Source: CAZSHG01 sp964459995 (GTDB taxonomy: Bacteria; UBP14; UBA6098). From it: 64,000 nucleotides of DNA. Shown piece after piece: positions 49,803 to 58,634 of this stretch; position 1 is the stretch's first letter; each line of letters begins with the position of its first letter. The stretch is taken from contig CAYWOR010000003.1 of NCBI GenBank assembly GCA_964459995.1, forward strand, positions 124,001 to 188,000. The letters are read 5' to 3'. A model generated the notes under the pieces. That model worked only from the letters and a program-made list of their open reading frames with translations, ran no database searches and was not told the origin of the DNA. The translations under genes and the position numbers were made by a program.

Positions 49803-51332
49803 TCACTTTATAATTATAGTTTTTCCGGTGATCATTTGGTTGTTTTCAAAAATTGCTCTGTAAAAATATACTCCATTTGGATGGTCATTGAGTTGAATTC
49901 TATTTTTGCCTTTATTGAGTAATAAAGGCCGTCTTTCGACTATTCTTCCGGTAATATCAAAGACATCTAAGTCGCAATTAACCGCCTTTTTGGCATGTAT
50001 AGAGATTGAACCAAATGAAAAGGTCGCCAAACTAATTTCGTTTGAATTTTCGATCTCACGTATTATTAATTCAGGATTTGTTGATAAGACTATAATTCGA
50101 TTTCCCTCTACAGCAAATACTTCATCGAAACCATCGTTATTATAATCGAGTGTCGTTATATACCCTGTTTCAAAGAAAGTGCTATCGAACATTACATTGT
50201 AGTTATCGGCAGGGTCAAGAATGTAAAAAGTTGATGTTCCATATGGTTGACACAGTATTTCGGATAATCCATCGCTATTTAAGTCTTTTAATTCATGAAA
50301 TATCCCAGGCCTTATTACTGTCGAAGTATCTTCTTCTGGGAATATCTCATCGTAATCAAGCGCGGATGTATCCCATACCCCTGCCGTATTCTCGATACGG
50401 TATCCTGCACTATACTCAGTGGCAGAAATATTGAAGAAAGCAATGTCTTTTGTACCTTGCTTTATAACGCTGAATGCACATGAAACATCTGAACCGATGC
50501 TTTCCGAAACCCTTAGAGACATCAGCGTGTCATTTCCGATATTGGTATATATGAATATGTTGTGTACCGTTGTATCTGAAGTTGCTTCCCATACAACACC
50601 CCAAATAAGAAGCTCTTTAATAGAATCTCCATGAAAATCCGCTGAAACCATCCAGTTTCCGAAGGATTCACCCAGAACTGTTCCCGACCATTCTACGAAA
50701 TCGGTCGAGTCCAATGGGTTATTGCCCCATATAAGATAAACTTGCCCCATTGCATCTGTATCGTTAAAAGGTGCACTAACGGCGAATTCGTCGCAGGAAT
50801 CTCCGTTCCAATCCCCCAAATCGGCAATATAAGTTCCGAAGTAATGATAATAAACATAACCGTCCGACCATCCAAAATCCGGTGTTTCGTCAAAAACCGC
50901 CCCCCCGTAAAAAACCCAAATTCTACCTCTATAAAAAGGGTCATAAGGCGAAAAATAATAAGGCGCACCAATAGCCAGGTCTTCATAACCATCTCCGTTG
51001 ACGTCCCCTATGTTCTCGATTGATTTAAAGACACCTACAACCTCATCCGGCGTTGTTCCTCTTAAAAGTTTGAAACGCCATGAAGGAGAAAATTCCATTC
51101 CTGCGTTACCGTAATAGATATCAGCAAATGTTGATTCGGGCGTGAAAAACGAAACTCCAAAGTCTTCAAAACCGTTTCTGTTAAAATCTCCAAGAGAAGA
51201 TAAACAACGGATAGCATGAGATGATTCCGGCACTTCGAGGTATATCGTGTCGATAATTGATAGAGAGATATCTTGGGCGGGGCAAACTGCACAAGCAACC
51301 AATACCAAAATTATTCCACAACTACGTTTCAC
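49803..51332 (-). CDS. Secreted FG-GAP repeat protein with sorting tail
   Basis: 509 residues, GTG start with AGGA upstream. Signal peptide (MKRSCGIILVLVACAVCPAQ), then repeats of the FG-GAP/integrin-alpha type with D-x-N/D-x-D/N-G calcium loops: GDFNRNGFEDFGVS, GDVNGDGYEDLAIGAPYY, GDWNGDSCDEFAVSAP, KDLNSDGLSEILCQP, LDYNNDGFDEVFAVE. These build a seven-blade propeller that binds calcium and often other proteins or sugars. The last 75 residues (FGSISIHAKKAVNCDLDVFDITGRIV, LNDHPNGVYFYRAIFENNQ in parts) are a type IX-style tail. It is exported; ligand unknown. The truncated secreted gene follows it closely. Confidence 0.87.
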   Translation of the reverse strand: MKRSCGIILVLVACAVCPAQDISLSIIDTIYLEVPESSHAIRCLSSLGDFNRNGFEDFGVSFFTPESTFADIYYGNAGMEFSPSWRFKLLRGTTPDEVVGVFKSIENIGDVNGDGYEDLAIGAPYYFSPYDPFYRGRIWVFYGGAVFDETPDFGWSDGYVYYHYFGTYIADLGDWNGDSCDEFAVSAPFNDTDAMGQVYLIWGNNPLDSTDFVEWSGTVLGESFGNWMVSADFHGDSIKELLIWGVVWEATSDTTVHNIFIYTNIGNDTLMSLRVSESIGSDVSCAFSVIKQGTKDIAFFNISATEYSAGYRIENTAGVWDTSALDYDEIFPEEDTSTVIRPGIFHELKDLNSDGLSEILCQPYGTSTFYILDPADNYNVMFDSTFFETGYITTLDYNNDGFDEVFAVEGNRIIVLSTNPELIIREIENSNEISLATFSFGSISIHAKKAVNCDLDVFDITGRIVERRPLLLNKGKNRIQLNDHPNGVYFYRAIFENNQMITGKTIIIK

Positions 51333-51438
51333 TATCCTCGTTTCTTGTTTTCAAGCTTGCCCGTCCAAAACATCCAGCATATCACACTTATTTAATATAA
51401 TTCTCATTTAGTTAAGTCCTCAGTTAATGCGATAACAA

Positions 51439-52389
51439 TCACACCACCTCCACCACCCAAACCTCCGAATATCCTCCGTAGCCTGCGGAGTTTTTGGCGC
51501 GGGCGCGGAAGGCGAAGGTTAATCCCTCCGGTAACGGACCGAGTTCGAAGAAGGGCTCGTCCGAGGTGGCGAAGACTTCGAATTTCTGCGGCACCCATCC
51601 CGGAGGCGCGGGGGATGGCGTTTTTCCGGTTTCTATAATATACTCGTCCGCGAGGAGGTCCTCTTCGAGACGAATGGTTACTTTGTCGGTCGCGGGGTCG
51701 TAGGCGGTCTCGACGAGTTTCTGGTCGTTCGGTTTCTTGTGTGTGGGCATTTCGAACGGCTCGAAACCCCATTGGATAAGGAGTTCGTCGTAGCGCGCAT
51801 CGGGGAGGACGGCGTAAAGGTATTTCCGACATGCGCGGAGGGCGGGTGCGCCGTGGTCGAGGATCGCCTTTTTGAGTTCCTGATAGCTGTCGAGCTTTTC
51901 GCCGAGTGCGATTTCGGTTTCGCGGAGGTTGTCGGATGTCTGGGCGTAGAGGCTCTGGAGAGCGACGATTAGCGCTGGTGGAAGTTCGGCGAGGGTGCCG
52001 GCGTTGTCGTTGGAGACTATCACGATGCGGTCGAGGGCTTTCGAGATTCGCTCTTTCTTTGTCGGGGTGTTGTCGATGCCCGCGGTGCGTTCGTAAACGT
52101 TGCCTTCCTCGAACCTCATGCTCCAGAGGTTGCGCGCTCTTCCGATGAGGTCCTTGGCCTGTTTTTCGAGGTCTTGCCATCTAGCGGTGAGTTCGCCGTA
52201 TTCGTCGGAGCGGGTGTGCCAGAGTTTGAATGTGGAGTTAACCAGCGCGAGAGCGTTTATGAGAGCGGTTTTCTCGGGTGCGAGGAACTTGTATTCAGGA
52301 GGTGTGTCCGGTGAATCGTCCTTTTTGACGCATAGCTCAAGTAGTGCGAGATGCTCGACTGGCGTGGTTGGGATTCCTTCTTTCGACAT
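51439..52389 (-). CDS. Second helical/beta-rich protein (resembles 9402-10394)
   Basis: 316 residues. Residues 1 to about 210 are charged and helical; LLIQWGFEPFEMP precedes a beta-rich C-terminal domain of about 100 residues (KVTIRLEEDLLADEYIIETG, FFELGPLPEGLTFAFRARAKNSAGYGGYSEVWVVEVV in parts) that is closer to a true fibronectin type III fold than its partner: the segment FAFRARAKNSAGYGGYSE is the usual FnIII F-strand. No signal peptide is seen. I do not recognise the family. It has its own canonical promoter and lies 2 kb from arrays 2 and 3, while its paralogue lies 1.5 kb from array 1. Confidence 0.75.
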   Translation of the reverse strand: MSKEGIPTTPVEHLALLELCVKKDDSPDTPPEYKFLAPEKTALINALALVNSTFKLWHTRSDEYGELTARWQDLEKQAKDLIGRARNLWSMRFEEGNVYERTAGIDNTPTKKERISKALDRIVIVSNDNAGTLAELPPALIVALQSLYAQTSDNLRETEIALGEKLDSYQELKKAILDHGAPALRACRKYLYAVLPDARYDELLIQWGFEPFEMPTHKKPNDQKLVETAYDPATDKVTIRLEEDLLADEYIIETGKTPSPAPPGWVPQKFEVFATSDEPFFELGPLPEGLTFAFRARAKNSAGYGGYSEVWVVEVV

Positions 52390-52436
52390 CTTAACAACCT
52401 ACCTTTCCGGCTATGGAATTCTTAAGGCCTAAGGTC

Positions 52437-52465
52437 AATAAATAAAGCTGATTGGATATTGTCAA
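52437..52465 (-). promoter_or_regulatory. Promoter candidate for the helical/FnIII gene
   Basis: On the minus strand, TTGACA (complement of 52460-52465), 17-bp spacer, TTTATT (complement of 52437-52442), about 48 bp before the ATG. Perfect -35, moderate -10. Confidence 0.55.
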
Positions 52466-52581
52466 GGGAAAAAATAGATATATTTGAAAAAAATTCCCCG
52501 AAGTTTTTGTTTGGGTATTAGAGGATTTGTCGGCATCTTGCAAAGGAATGGCGGCAAAACTATTTAGCCGGCTATTCCGGC

Positions 52582-52610
52582 TTGACAATCGCAGAGTGGG
52601 GGATTATAAT
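52582..52610 (+). promoter_or_regulatory. Consensus promoter of the CLC gene
   Basis: TTGACA (52582-52587), 17-bp spacer, TATAAT (52605-52610): perfect match to the sigma-70 consensus. Transcription would start about 52617 and leave an 80-100-nt leader. The 310-bp gap 52390-52699 holds this promoter and the divergent one; I see no known riboswitch. Confidence 0.8.
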
Positions 52611-52714
52611 CTCCCGTTGTCCTTTTCGAGCCGGAAGAGCGGCAAAAAAACTTTGGCGACGCGGTTCCGACTTCGGAGAGCATTGCAAGAATGGAATAGG
52701 TGAACGTAATTAAT

Positions 52715-54331
52715 ATGGAAGAACGGAAAGACAGCGATTCGAATTGCACGTCGGATTATCCGGCGAGATCGGAGCTACACGATTTTCTCTTCGTGCGTCA
52801 GGAACGGCGCTCTGTTTATCCTCGTGCGGCTTTGGTGGGGCTTTTGGCTGGCATCGTTGTCTTTCTATTCCGTGTAGCTCTCACAGAATCGGTAAATCAT
52901 TTCACCAAACTCATCGTCTGGGCACACAATTTTCCGTCGTTCGGCTGGCTTTTTCCTGTCCTTATTTCGATATTTGGAGCTGTGATTTCCGTCGCAATCA
53001 CGAGACGATTCGCGCCCGAGGCCGCAGGAAGTGGAATTCCGCATCTTAAGGCGGTTCTAAGCAGATTTCGTGATATAAACTGGAAACGACTTCTGCCTGT
53101 GAAGTTTTTCGGTGGGATTTTTGCACTTGGAAGCGGGATGGCGCTTGGAAGAGAAGGCCCGAGCGTTCAAATTGGGGGCGCAGTGGGCGATGCAGTCTCC
53201 AAATGGCTCAAGGTTTCAGAGCGTGAAAGGCATTCTCTTATTTCTGCAGGCGCTGGAGCAGGTCTTGCGGCCGCTTTTAATACACCATTAGCCGGTTTTT
53301 TGTTTGTTCTCGAAGAGGTTAGACGGGATTTTCAGCCTATAATTTTTGGCGCGGCATTGGTCTCTTCGACAATCGCGAGTATAGTTGCAAGAATAGGTTC
53401 AGGCCAATTTCCAATTTTCACCGTTCCGCATTATGACACACCCATTCTCGCTTCTCTGCCATTATTCGCTATTTTGGGCGTTGTTGCGGGATTTCTCGGA
53501 GTCCTTTTCAACAAAAGCCTTATGATGGGCTCGTATGTTGTTTCGCGAATGCCCTCGAAATATATCCTGCCTTTTACCGCAATGGTTGGAAGCATTGTAG
53601 GACTTGCGGGTTGGTTCTATCCGATGATCATCGGTGGAAGCCACGAACTCACCGAGGCGGCCCTGAAGGGTAATCTATTGCTTGCAATAATACCGCTTTT
53701 CTTTGTTATTCGGCTTGCGCTAACGACAACATGCTACAGCACGGGTGCTCCGGGCGGAATTTTTATGCCTCTTCTAACAATTGGCTCTTTGGTCGGGTTG
53801 GGGTTTGGTCAGGTTGCAAATCAATTTTTTCCTGAGCTTGCGCCTATTCCGGGGGTTTATGCTGTTGTCGGGATGGCGGCCTATTTCACGGCGATTGTGC
53901 GTGCCCCCCTGACCGGCATCGTTCTGATTGTCGAAATGACGGGCAATTATTCGCTTATGCTTTCGCTTCTAATAAGCTGTTTTTGCGCTTATGCAGTTGC
54001 TGAATTACTCAAAGATAAGCCCATTTACGAAGCACTTTTGGAGCGCGATCTCAGACGCGGCGGCATCAGCATTCTTCCGAAAACCCCTGTGATTGTGGAG
54101 CATATTGTCGAAAAGAATTCACCTTTCGATGGCAACGAGGTTCGATTCATCGGCCTTCCACCCGGATGCATTATTGTGAAGTGCTCGGATGGCGATCACG
54201 AGATTGTTCCAGATGGCACAACAAAGCTTCAAGCTCATATGAGAATAACTGTGGCGATTTCACCCGAGGCCGCAGATTCGAGTGCGTTTGAGATCCTCGC
54301 AAACGGATGCAAGGCGCGAAAGAATTCTTAA
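52715..54331 (+). CDS. CLC-family chloride channel/antiporter with RCK_C-like domain
   Basis: 538 residues from the ATG at 52715 (a GTG at 52700 is the alternative). About ten to twelve membrane helices with the three CLC anion-binding motifs: GSGIPHLKAVL, GREGPSVQIGGAVGDA (the gating Glu of GREGP is present, as in H+/Cl- exchangers) and GAPGGIFMPLLTIGSLVG. A cytoplasmic tail (about 450-538: EVRFIGLPPGCIIVKCSDGDHEIVPDGTTKL in parts) resembles the TrkA_C/RCK_C ligand-binding domain, so gating by a small molecule is possible. It is likely a chloride/proton antiporter of the inner membrane. The fluoride-specific type normally lacks this GREGP, so chloride is the better guess. Confidence 0.94.
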   Translation: MEERKDSDSNCTSDYPARSELHDFLFVRQERRSVYPRAALVGLLAGIVVFLFRVALTESVNHFTKLIVWAHNFPSFGWLFPVLISIFGAVISVAITRRFAPEAAGSGIPHLKAVLSRFRDINWKRLLPVKFFGGIFALGSGMALGREGPSVQIGGAVGDAVSKWLKVSERERHSLISAGAGAGLAAAFNTPLAGFLFVLEEVRRDFQPIIFGAALVSSTIASIVARIGSGQFPIFTVPHYDTPILASLPLFAILGVVAGFLGVLFNKSLMMGSYVVSRMPSKYILPFTAMVGSIVGLAGWFYPMIIGGSHELTEAALKGNLLLAIIPLFFVIRLALTTTCYSTGAPGGIFMPLLTIGSLVGLGFGQVANQFFPELAPIPGVYAVVGMAAYFTAIVRAPLTGIVLIVEMTGNYSLMLSLLISCFCAYAVAELLKDKPIYEALLERDLRRGGISILPKTPVIVEHIVEKNSPFDGNEVRFIGLPPGCIIVKCSDGDHEIVPDGTTKLQAHMRITVAISPEAADSSAFEILANGCKARKNS

Positions 54332-54429
54332 AAGGCGTAATCCCCTTTGACATCGCCGAAATCCCGTATATATTTGTAGTTAAGCTCTTCTAACAAAGCC
54401 GAGGGGCGAGGAATTAAGGCGAGGGCAAT

Positions 54430-55122
54430 ATGGAAGATATTGACAAAATGCCAACCAGAATAGAATCTCGCGATTATTACACCGTGATGATTCATTTTTA
54501 TCGTGGCGAACTCGGAAGAATAATGACCTGGCGACAGAGGCTCGATGTTACCACAAATTGGGCGATAATGGCGAGCACGGGTATCGTAACTTTCGGGTTG
54601 AGCTCGCCGAATAACTCGCATCTCGTATTTGTTATCGCGAATTTGCTATGCTTGCTTCTGCTTTGCATCGAGGGGCGAAGATACAGATATTACGATGCTT
54701 TCCGGTCGCGTGTGCGAATGCTCGAAGCTCATTTCCTGATGCCGGTTCTAATGGAAGGCGAGAATATCCTTCAGGGCGACTGGAAAAAGGTTATGGCGGA
54801 AGATTTAGTAGCTCCGACATTTAAGATAAGCTGGCTCGATGCTATCACAAGACGTTTCATGCGCAACTATATTTGGATTTTCGCTGTGATACTCGTGGCG
54901 TGGTTTCTGAAGCTATGGCTCCATTATCCTGAATCTTTGGAGATTCGCGGTTTCTTTCAAGCAATGACAGCAAACGATCCTATACCGGCGAGTGTGTTTA
55001 TGGGATTTATGGTTGTATTCTATGGGTTCTTAGTTTTCTTAGGAATTCATCGTATCCGAATGAAGGAAAGTTCGGGCGAGTTTATCACCGGGGCGATGAG
55101 ACGCGGCAGATGGCTTAGATAA
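54430..55122 (+). CDS. DUF2270-type membrane protein
   Basis: 230 residues. The start FYRGELGRIMTWRQRLDVTTNWAIM and IEGRRYRYYDAFRSRVRMLEAHFL are the blocks I associate with DUF2270. Four hydrophobic segments are seen (about 48-65, 70-85, 150-168, 190-212). The role of the family is not established. It lies 98 bp behind the CLC gene, in the same direction, and may share its transcript. It ends just before the convergent lptF. Confidence 0.82.
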   Translation: MEDIDKMPTRIESRDYYTVMIHFYRGELGRIMTWRQRLDVTTNWAIMASTGIVTFGLSSPNNSHLVFVIANLLCLLLLCIEGRRYRYYDAFRSRVRMLEAHFLMPVLMEGENILQGDWKKVMAEDLVAPTFKISWLDAITRRFMRNYIWIFAVILVAWFLKLWLHYPESLEIRGFFQAMTANDPIPASVFMGFMVVFYGFLVFLGIHRIRMKESSGEFITGAMRRGRWLR

Positions 55123-55178
55123 GAATGTTTATGCGCATAAGAGAAGCCATCGCAGTTTCCAAAATTGAAGATGATGGC

Positions 55179-56534
55179 CTATCGTTTTCTCTTGAAAAGA
55201 CCGTAAACCCAGTTTGCTCCTTTTGTAATCAAGCCAAGACCGCGAAAACGGCTCGACCATGTTGTGCGGTATAAACCTAATCCGCCGATAAGCGCCATAA
55301 CGAAATTCGGAGTCCACATTGCGAGCCACGCAGGTATGTAACCTCTGTCGCCCAGTCCCTCGCCCCCGATGAGAAAAGCCCAATACATAACGAAAAAGAG
55401 AACTCCAAAACCAATCGCTATTCCGCTTCCCCCTTTCTTTGTGTAAACACCCACCGGAGCACCGGCGATGAGGAAGAACAGACACGCGAAGGGCAATGTG
55501 ATCTTTTTGTGAACCTCGACCCTATATTTTCGAATGAACCGCATATGCGCGCGGATTGCGTTCTGCTGGCTGTCGATGGCTTGAACTGTGGCTTTTATCC
55601 GCCTGCTGAGGGTATTGTAGATAACCACCGAATCGGCTGGAGTGTCTTTTCCGCCGGGGGAAAAGGCCGCGCGGAAAGTCTTATCGGAAACTTCGCGAAT
55701 TGCATCGAGGGAACTTTCGACAGCGGTATCTTTTTGTGCGATACGGAATTTCATGTCGGCAATTGTTAATTCCCGATCTCCACGGTTGGTCGATTCACGA
55801 GTTTCCATTTTTAGGCCGAGGTTTTTGAATCGTATCGTTTGGATATCAAAATCGACACGTGTATATTTGCTCGGGTCCCGTTCGTCGATTTCGTGAATAG
55901 TGCCGTCGTGAAGTTCGAGTGTAAGGGCGTCGGTGGCGTCGTCATAAGCCATAGTGCCGTAATTCGCCTTGACGATTCGCGGCACTTTGCGGTTCTGGCC
56001 ATCGAAGACAGTGATTCCGTAAAGCTCGTTGGTTTTATCGTTGACTTCTTCGATATAAAGCCCTGCATCGGGGAAATCCTCGATGAAGACACGTTCCTTG
56101 ATGGCCAACGTCGGTTTTTTGCGTTTGATGTCTCCCAAAAGGAGTTTTGCGCGGTAGTTCGATTCGGGGAGAATGCGATCAGAGAAGTAAATCATGAAAA
56201 GCGAGAGTGCCAATGCCGCAATCAACGGCGCAATCATAAGTCTGAATGGGGGTATGCCCGAGCTGGATGCCGCAGTTATCTCGCCATCTTCGGTGAGCCT
56301 CCCAAAAGCCATCAAACCGGCGACGAGGCAACTCATAGGAACCGCCAATGCAAGCATCCAAGCGAAATTCAAAACAAAAAGCCTCAAAACGATATCGACA
56401 GGCACGCCCTTCGAGATGATTAAATTTAGAATGTCCAAGATGAAATCCATCACCATTACGAACATCGTGATGACGATCGCGCCGATAAAAGGGCTTAGAT
56501 GCTCTTTTAGAACATATTTGGAGAGTGTCTTCAT
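55179..56534 (-). CDS. lptF: LptF/LptG family LPS-export permease
   Basis: 451 residues from the ATG at 56534, ATGA overlap with rnhB. Three membrane helices at the N-terminus (about 13-35, 48-75, 98-120), a periplasmic jellyroll (about 140-280), and three at the C-terminus (IAGAPVGVYTKKGGSGIAIGFGVLFFVMYW and on in parts). The N-terminal LSKYVLKEHLSPFIGAI and AVPMSCLVAGLMAFGRLTEDGEITAASSSGI are family marks. It is part of the LptB2FG machine that pulls lipopolysaccharide from the inner membrane. Only one of the F/G pair is here; the partner must lie elsewhere. F versus G cannot be decided by sight. Confidence 0.93.
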   Translation of the reverse strand: MKTLSKYVLKEHLSPFIGAIVITMFVMVMDFILDILNLIISKGVPVDIVLRLFVLNFAWMLALAVPMSCLVAGLMAFGRLTEDGEITAASSSGIPPFRLMIAPLIAALALSLFMIYFSDRILPESNYRAKLLLGDIKRKKPTLAIKERVFIEDFPDAGLYIEEVNDKTNELYGITVFDGQNRKVPRIVKANYGTMAYDDATDALTLELHDGTIHEIDERDPSKYTRVDFDIQTIRFKNLGLKMETRESTNRGDRELTIADMKFRIAQKDTAVESSLDAIREVSDKTFRAAFSPGGKDTPADSVVIYNTLSRRIKATVQAIDSQQNAIRAHMRFIRKYRVEVHKKITLPFACLFFLIAGAPVGVYTKKGGSGIAIGFGVLFFVMYWAFLIGGEGLGDRGYIPAWLAMWTPNFVMALIGGLGLYRTTWSSRFRGLGLITKGANWVYGLFKRKR

Positions 56535-57181
56535 TTGTCGAAAAGGTCGGTTTGGAAGAATTGCTTGACGCCGTTGAAGGTCTTTCTGTGAATCGGACAA
56601 GGTCCTAATTTGCGGAGCATCTCGCGGTGTTCGATAGTCGGATAACCGAAGTTTGAAGCGAATCCATACCCCGGATAAATGCTTTCGAAATAGGTCATTA
56701 TGTCGTCGCGGACAGTTTTTGCCACAATGCTTGCGGCGGCGATAGCCAAATGTTCGAAATCGCCCTTCACACAGCATATCTGTGATGTTTTGCAATAGGG
56801 CGATTTGCGATTTCCGTCCACCAATACCGCCTCCGGTGAGGTTTTGAGTTCTTCGACAGCTAAGGCCATAGCCCAAAGCGAAGCCTGCAGAATGTTAATT
56901 CTGTCGATATCTTCCGGCTCGACGCATGCCACGCCTACCGATAGAGCATTGGCTATAATATAATGAAAAAGCTCCCGTCTTTCAACTTCGGACAGGAGCT
57001 TTGAATCGTTCATACCCTTTGGCGGGCATTTATAATCCCATATCACAGCCGCCGCAACCACCGGCCCGGCAAGAGGGCCTCGCCCAACTTCGTCTGTGCC
57101 GGCAAATAGAGTTCCTCGCCCGAGGAGTTCCCTTTCGAGCGCGGATGGAAAATCAGCACATGGCCTTCTGAAGGCCGTCAC
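56531..57181 (-). CDS. rnhB: Ribonuclease HII
   Basis: 216 residues, GTG start overlapping the rplS stop (GTGA). It cuts RNA in RNA-DNA hybrids and single ribonucleotides in DNA. Motifs: FAGTDEVGRGPLAGPVVAAA with the catalytic D-E pair, GMNDSKLLSEVERREL, VLVDGN (third acid), FEHLAIAAASIVAKTVRDDIM, and YGFASNFGYPTIEH. All four catalytic acids appear present. Normal length. Conserved neighbour of rplS in many bacteria. Confidence 0.96.
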   Translation of the reverse strand: MTAFRRPCADFPSALERELLGRGTLFAGTDEVGRGPLAGPVVAAAVIWDYKCPPKGMNDSKLLSEVERRELFHYIIANALSVGVACVEPEDIDRINILQASLWAMALAVEELKTSPEAVLVDGNRKSPYCKTSQICCVKGDFEHLAIAAASIVAKTVRDDIMTYFESIYPGYGFASNFGYPTIEHREMLRKLGPCPIHRKTFNGVKQFFQTDLFDK

Positions 57182-57537
57182 TTCTTCTTCTGAACTCTTC
57201 TTTCTCTGATATTAGCGGCTTTGCCGATCTTATCGCGAAGATAGTAGAGCTTCGATCTTCTGACTCTGCCGTATTTAACGACCTCTATCTTCTCGATATT
57301 GGGCGAGTGAATTGGGAAAACCCTCTCCACACCGATACCGGAGGACATTTTACGAACGGTCATGTTCTCGGTGACTCCGCCACCTTTCCTTCCGATAACG
57401 ACACCCTGATACACCTGTATCCTGGTCTTCTCACCCTCGGTGATTTTCACATGCACCTTGATAGTGTCTCCCGGACCGAATTTAGGTATGTCCTTGAGAT
57501 ATTTCGCTGTTACTTTTCTGATGATTGCGTCCGACAT
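57178..57537 (-). CDS. rplS: Ribosomal protein L19
   Basis: 119 residues. Standard L19: FGPGDTIKVHVKITEGEKTRIQVYQGVVIGRKGGG in parts, GVERVFPIHSPNIEKIEVVKYGRVRRSKLYYLRDKIGKAANI in parts. It lies at the 30S-50S interface. Preceded by AGGAG and separated from trmD by 71 bp. The basic end RRVQKKK is usual. Confidence 0.97.
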   Translation of the reverse strand: MSDAIIRKVTAKYLKDIPKFGPGDTIKVHVKITEGEKTRIQVYQGVVIGRKGGGVTENMTVRKMSSGIGVERVFPIHSPNIEKIEVVKYGRVRRSKLYYLRDKIGKAANIRERRVQKKK

Positions 57538-57608
57538 TTTCGACTCCTATATTGTTTATTTTTATTTCGATTCAATTTTAGCCTCTAAATGAAACTAAAT
57601 CAAAAAAA

Positions 57609-58358
57609 TCATCCTTCGTTTGGCCAACCTTTTATAAGAGCTTCGATATATGCGATATCTTCTCTCGATAGCTCTGCTCTTTCGATTATCTCGGGTCGCC
57701 TTTCGAGGGTAAGCATTAGCGATTGGCGATGCTTCCACTGCTCGATTGCGGCATGATTCCCCGAGAGCAAAATTTCCGGAACTCGATGCCCCATATACTC
57801 CCTCGGCCGCGTGTATTCGGGGGCCGAGAGCAGTCGATTCGGGCCACTGTGCGAATCGGTCTCCGCAGAATCCAAATCCCCCAAGTAGCCGGGTATAAGC
57901 CTAACCACGGCATCGATAATCGCCAAAGCGGCTATCTCGCCGGAGCTAAGGACATAATCGCCGATCGAAACCTCTCTAGCTCCGAGAATTTCAGGGATTC
58001 TTCCGTCGATGCCCTTGTAACGTCCGCAAATAACAATCAACCTATCGATCTGGCTGAGCCTCTCAGCTTCGCACTGGTCGAACTGATGCCCTCTGGGGCT
58101 TACAATTATTTTCTCTGCGGAAAGATACTCCTCCCCGAGAGATTCGACCGCACGGACAATCGGTTCCGGTTTCATCACCATCCCCGCACCGCCGCCGAAG
58201 GGAATATCATCCGCAGTGCGATGTTTGTCTTCTGCAAAATCACGGATATCGAGGGTTTTCAACTCGACGATACCCGATTCCACCGCTTTCGCGAACAATC
58301 CCTCTCCGCCAAAGGCCTCGAAAAGCAAAGGGAAAAGGGTCAGCGTTGCGATTTTCAA
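57609..58358 (-). CDS. trmD: tRNA (m1G37) methyltransferase TrmD
   Basis: 249 residues, TTG start. It methylates G37 of tRNAs, including tRNA-Pro, to prevent frameshifts. Trefoil-knot motifs: LTLFPLLFEAFGGEGLFAKAVE, DIRDFAEDKHRTADDIPFGGGAGMVMKPEPI in parts, LIVICGRYKGIDGR, and IGDYVLSSGEIAALAIIDAVVRLIPG. The C-terminal domain ends in HRVPEILLSGNHAAIEQWKHRQSL in parts. It follows khpA by 12 bp; rimM, which often stands between, is missing here. Confidence 0.97.
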   Translation of the reverse strand: MKIATLTLFPLLFEAFGGEGLFAKAVESGIVELKTLDIRDFAEDKHRTADDIPFGGGAGMVMKPEPIVRAVESLGEEYLSAEKIIVSPRGHQFDQCEAERLSQIDRLIVICGRYKGIDGRIPEILGAREVSIGDYVLSSGEIAALAIIDAVVRLIPGYLGDLDSAETDSHSGPNRLLSAPEYTRPREYMGHRVPEILLSGNHAAIEQWKHRQSLMLTLERRPEIIERAELSREDIAYIEALIKGWPNEG

Positions 58359-58370
58359 TTTACTCGCGAT

Positions 58371-58607
58371 CTACTCGATAATCTCTAAGACCGCTCGTTT
58401 TCCTTGTTTGGCGGCAACTGCGCTAAGAAGCGTCCGAATCGAACGAGCGGTTTGACCGCCACGGCCGATAACCTTGCCGAGGTCTTTTTCATTCACGCGA
58501 AGTTCGTAAACGATGGTTCTTTCGCCGGTAACCTCGCGGACATCAACTTCCTCGGGGTTATCGACCAGAGCTTTCGCGATGCTCTCGACGAAATCTGACA
58601 TATCCAT
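58371..58607 (-). CDS. khpA: KhpA, small KH-domain RNA-binding protein
   Basis: 78 residues, typical of KhpA (YlqC). It has the KH loop GKVIGRGGQTARSIRTLL and the start FVESIAKALVDNPEEVDVRE. KhpA binds RNA with KhpB and affects cell elongation in some bacteria. It lies between rpsP (27 bp upstream) and trmD, its usual place. No further domain is present. Confidence 0.95.
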   Translation of the reverse strand: MDMSDFVESIAKALVDNPEEVDVREVTGERTIVYELRVNEKDLGKVIGRGGQTARSIRTLLSAVAAKQGKRAVLEIIE

Positions 58608-58634
58608 TGTTACTCCTTCCGAAAATTCCTGTTT

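Noticed and set aside
51404..52180. 258-codon minus-strand frame overlapping the helical/FnIII gene
   Set aside because: Shadow frame rich in Arg/Pro/Ser; the other frame (51439-52389) has a promoter, ribosome site and similarity to the protein at 9402.
52611..52714. Fluoride riboswitch in the leader of the CLC gene
   Set aside because: The conserved crcB-motif blocks could not be found, and the protein has the GREGP gate of chloride/proton exchangers rather than the fluoride type.
55179..56876. N-terminally extended LptF frame over rnhB
   Set aside because: The extra 114 residues are rnhB in another frame; MKTLSKYVLKEH at 56534 is the normal LptF beginning with ATGA coupling.
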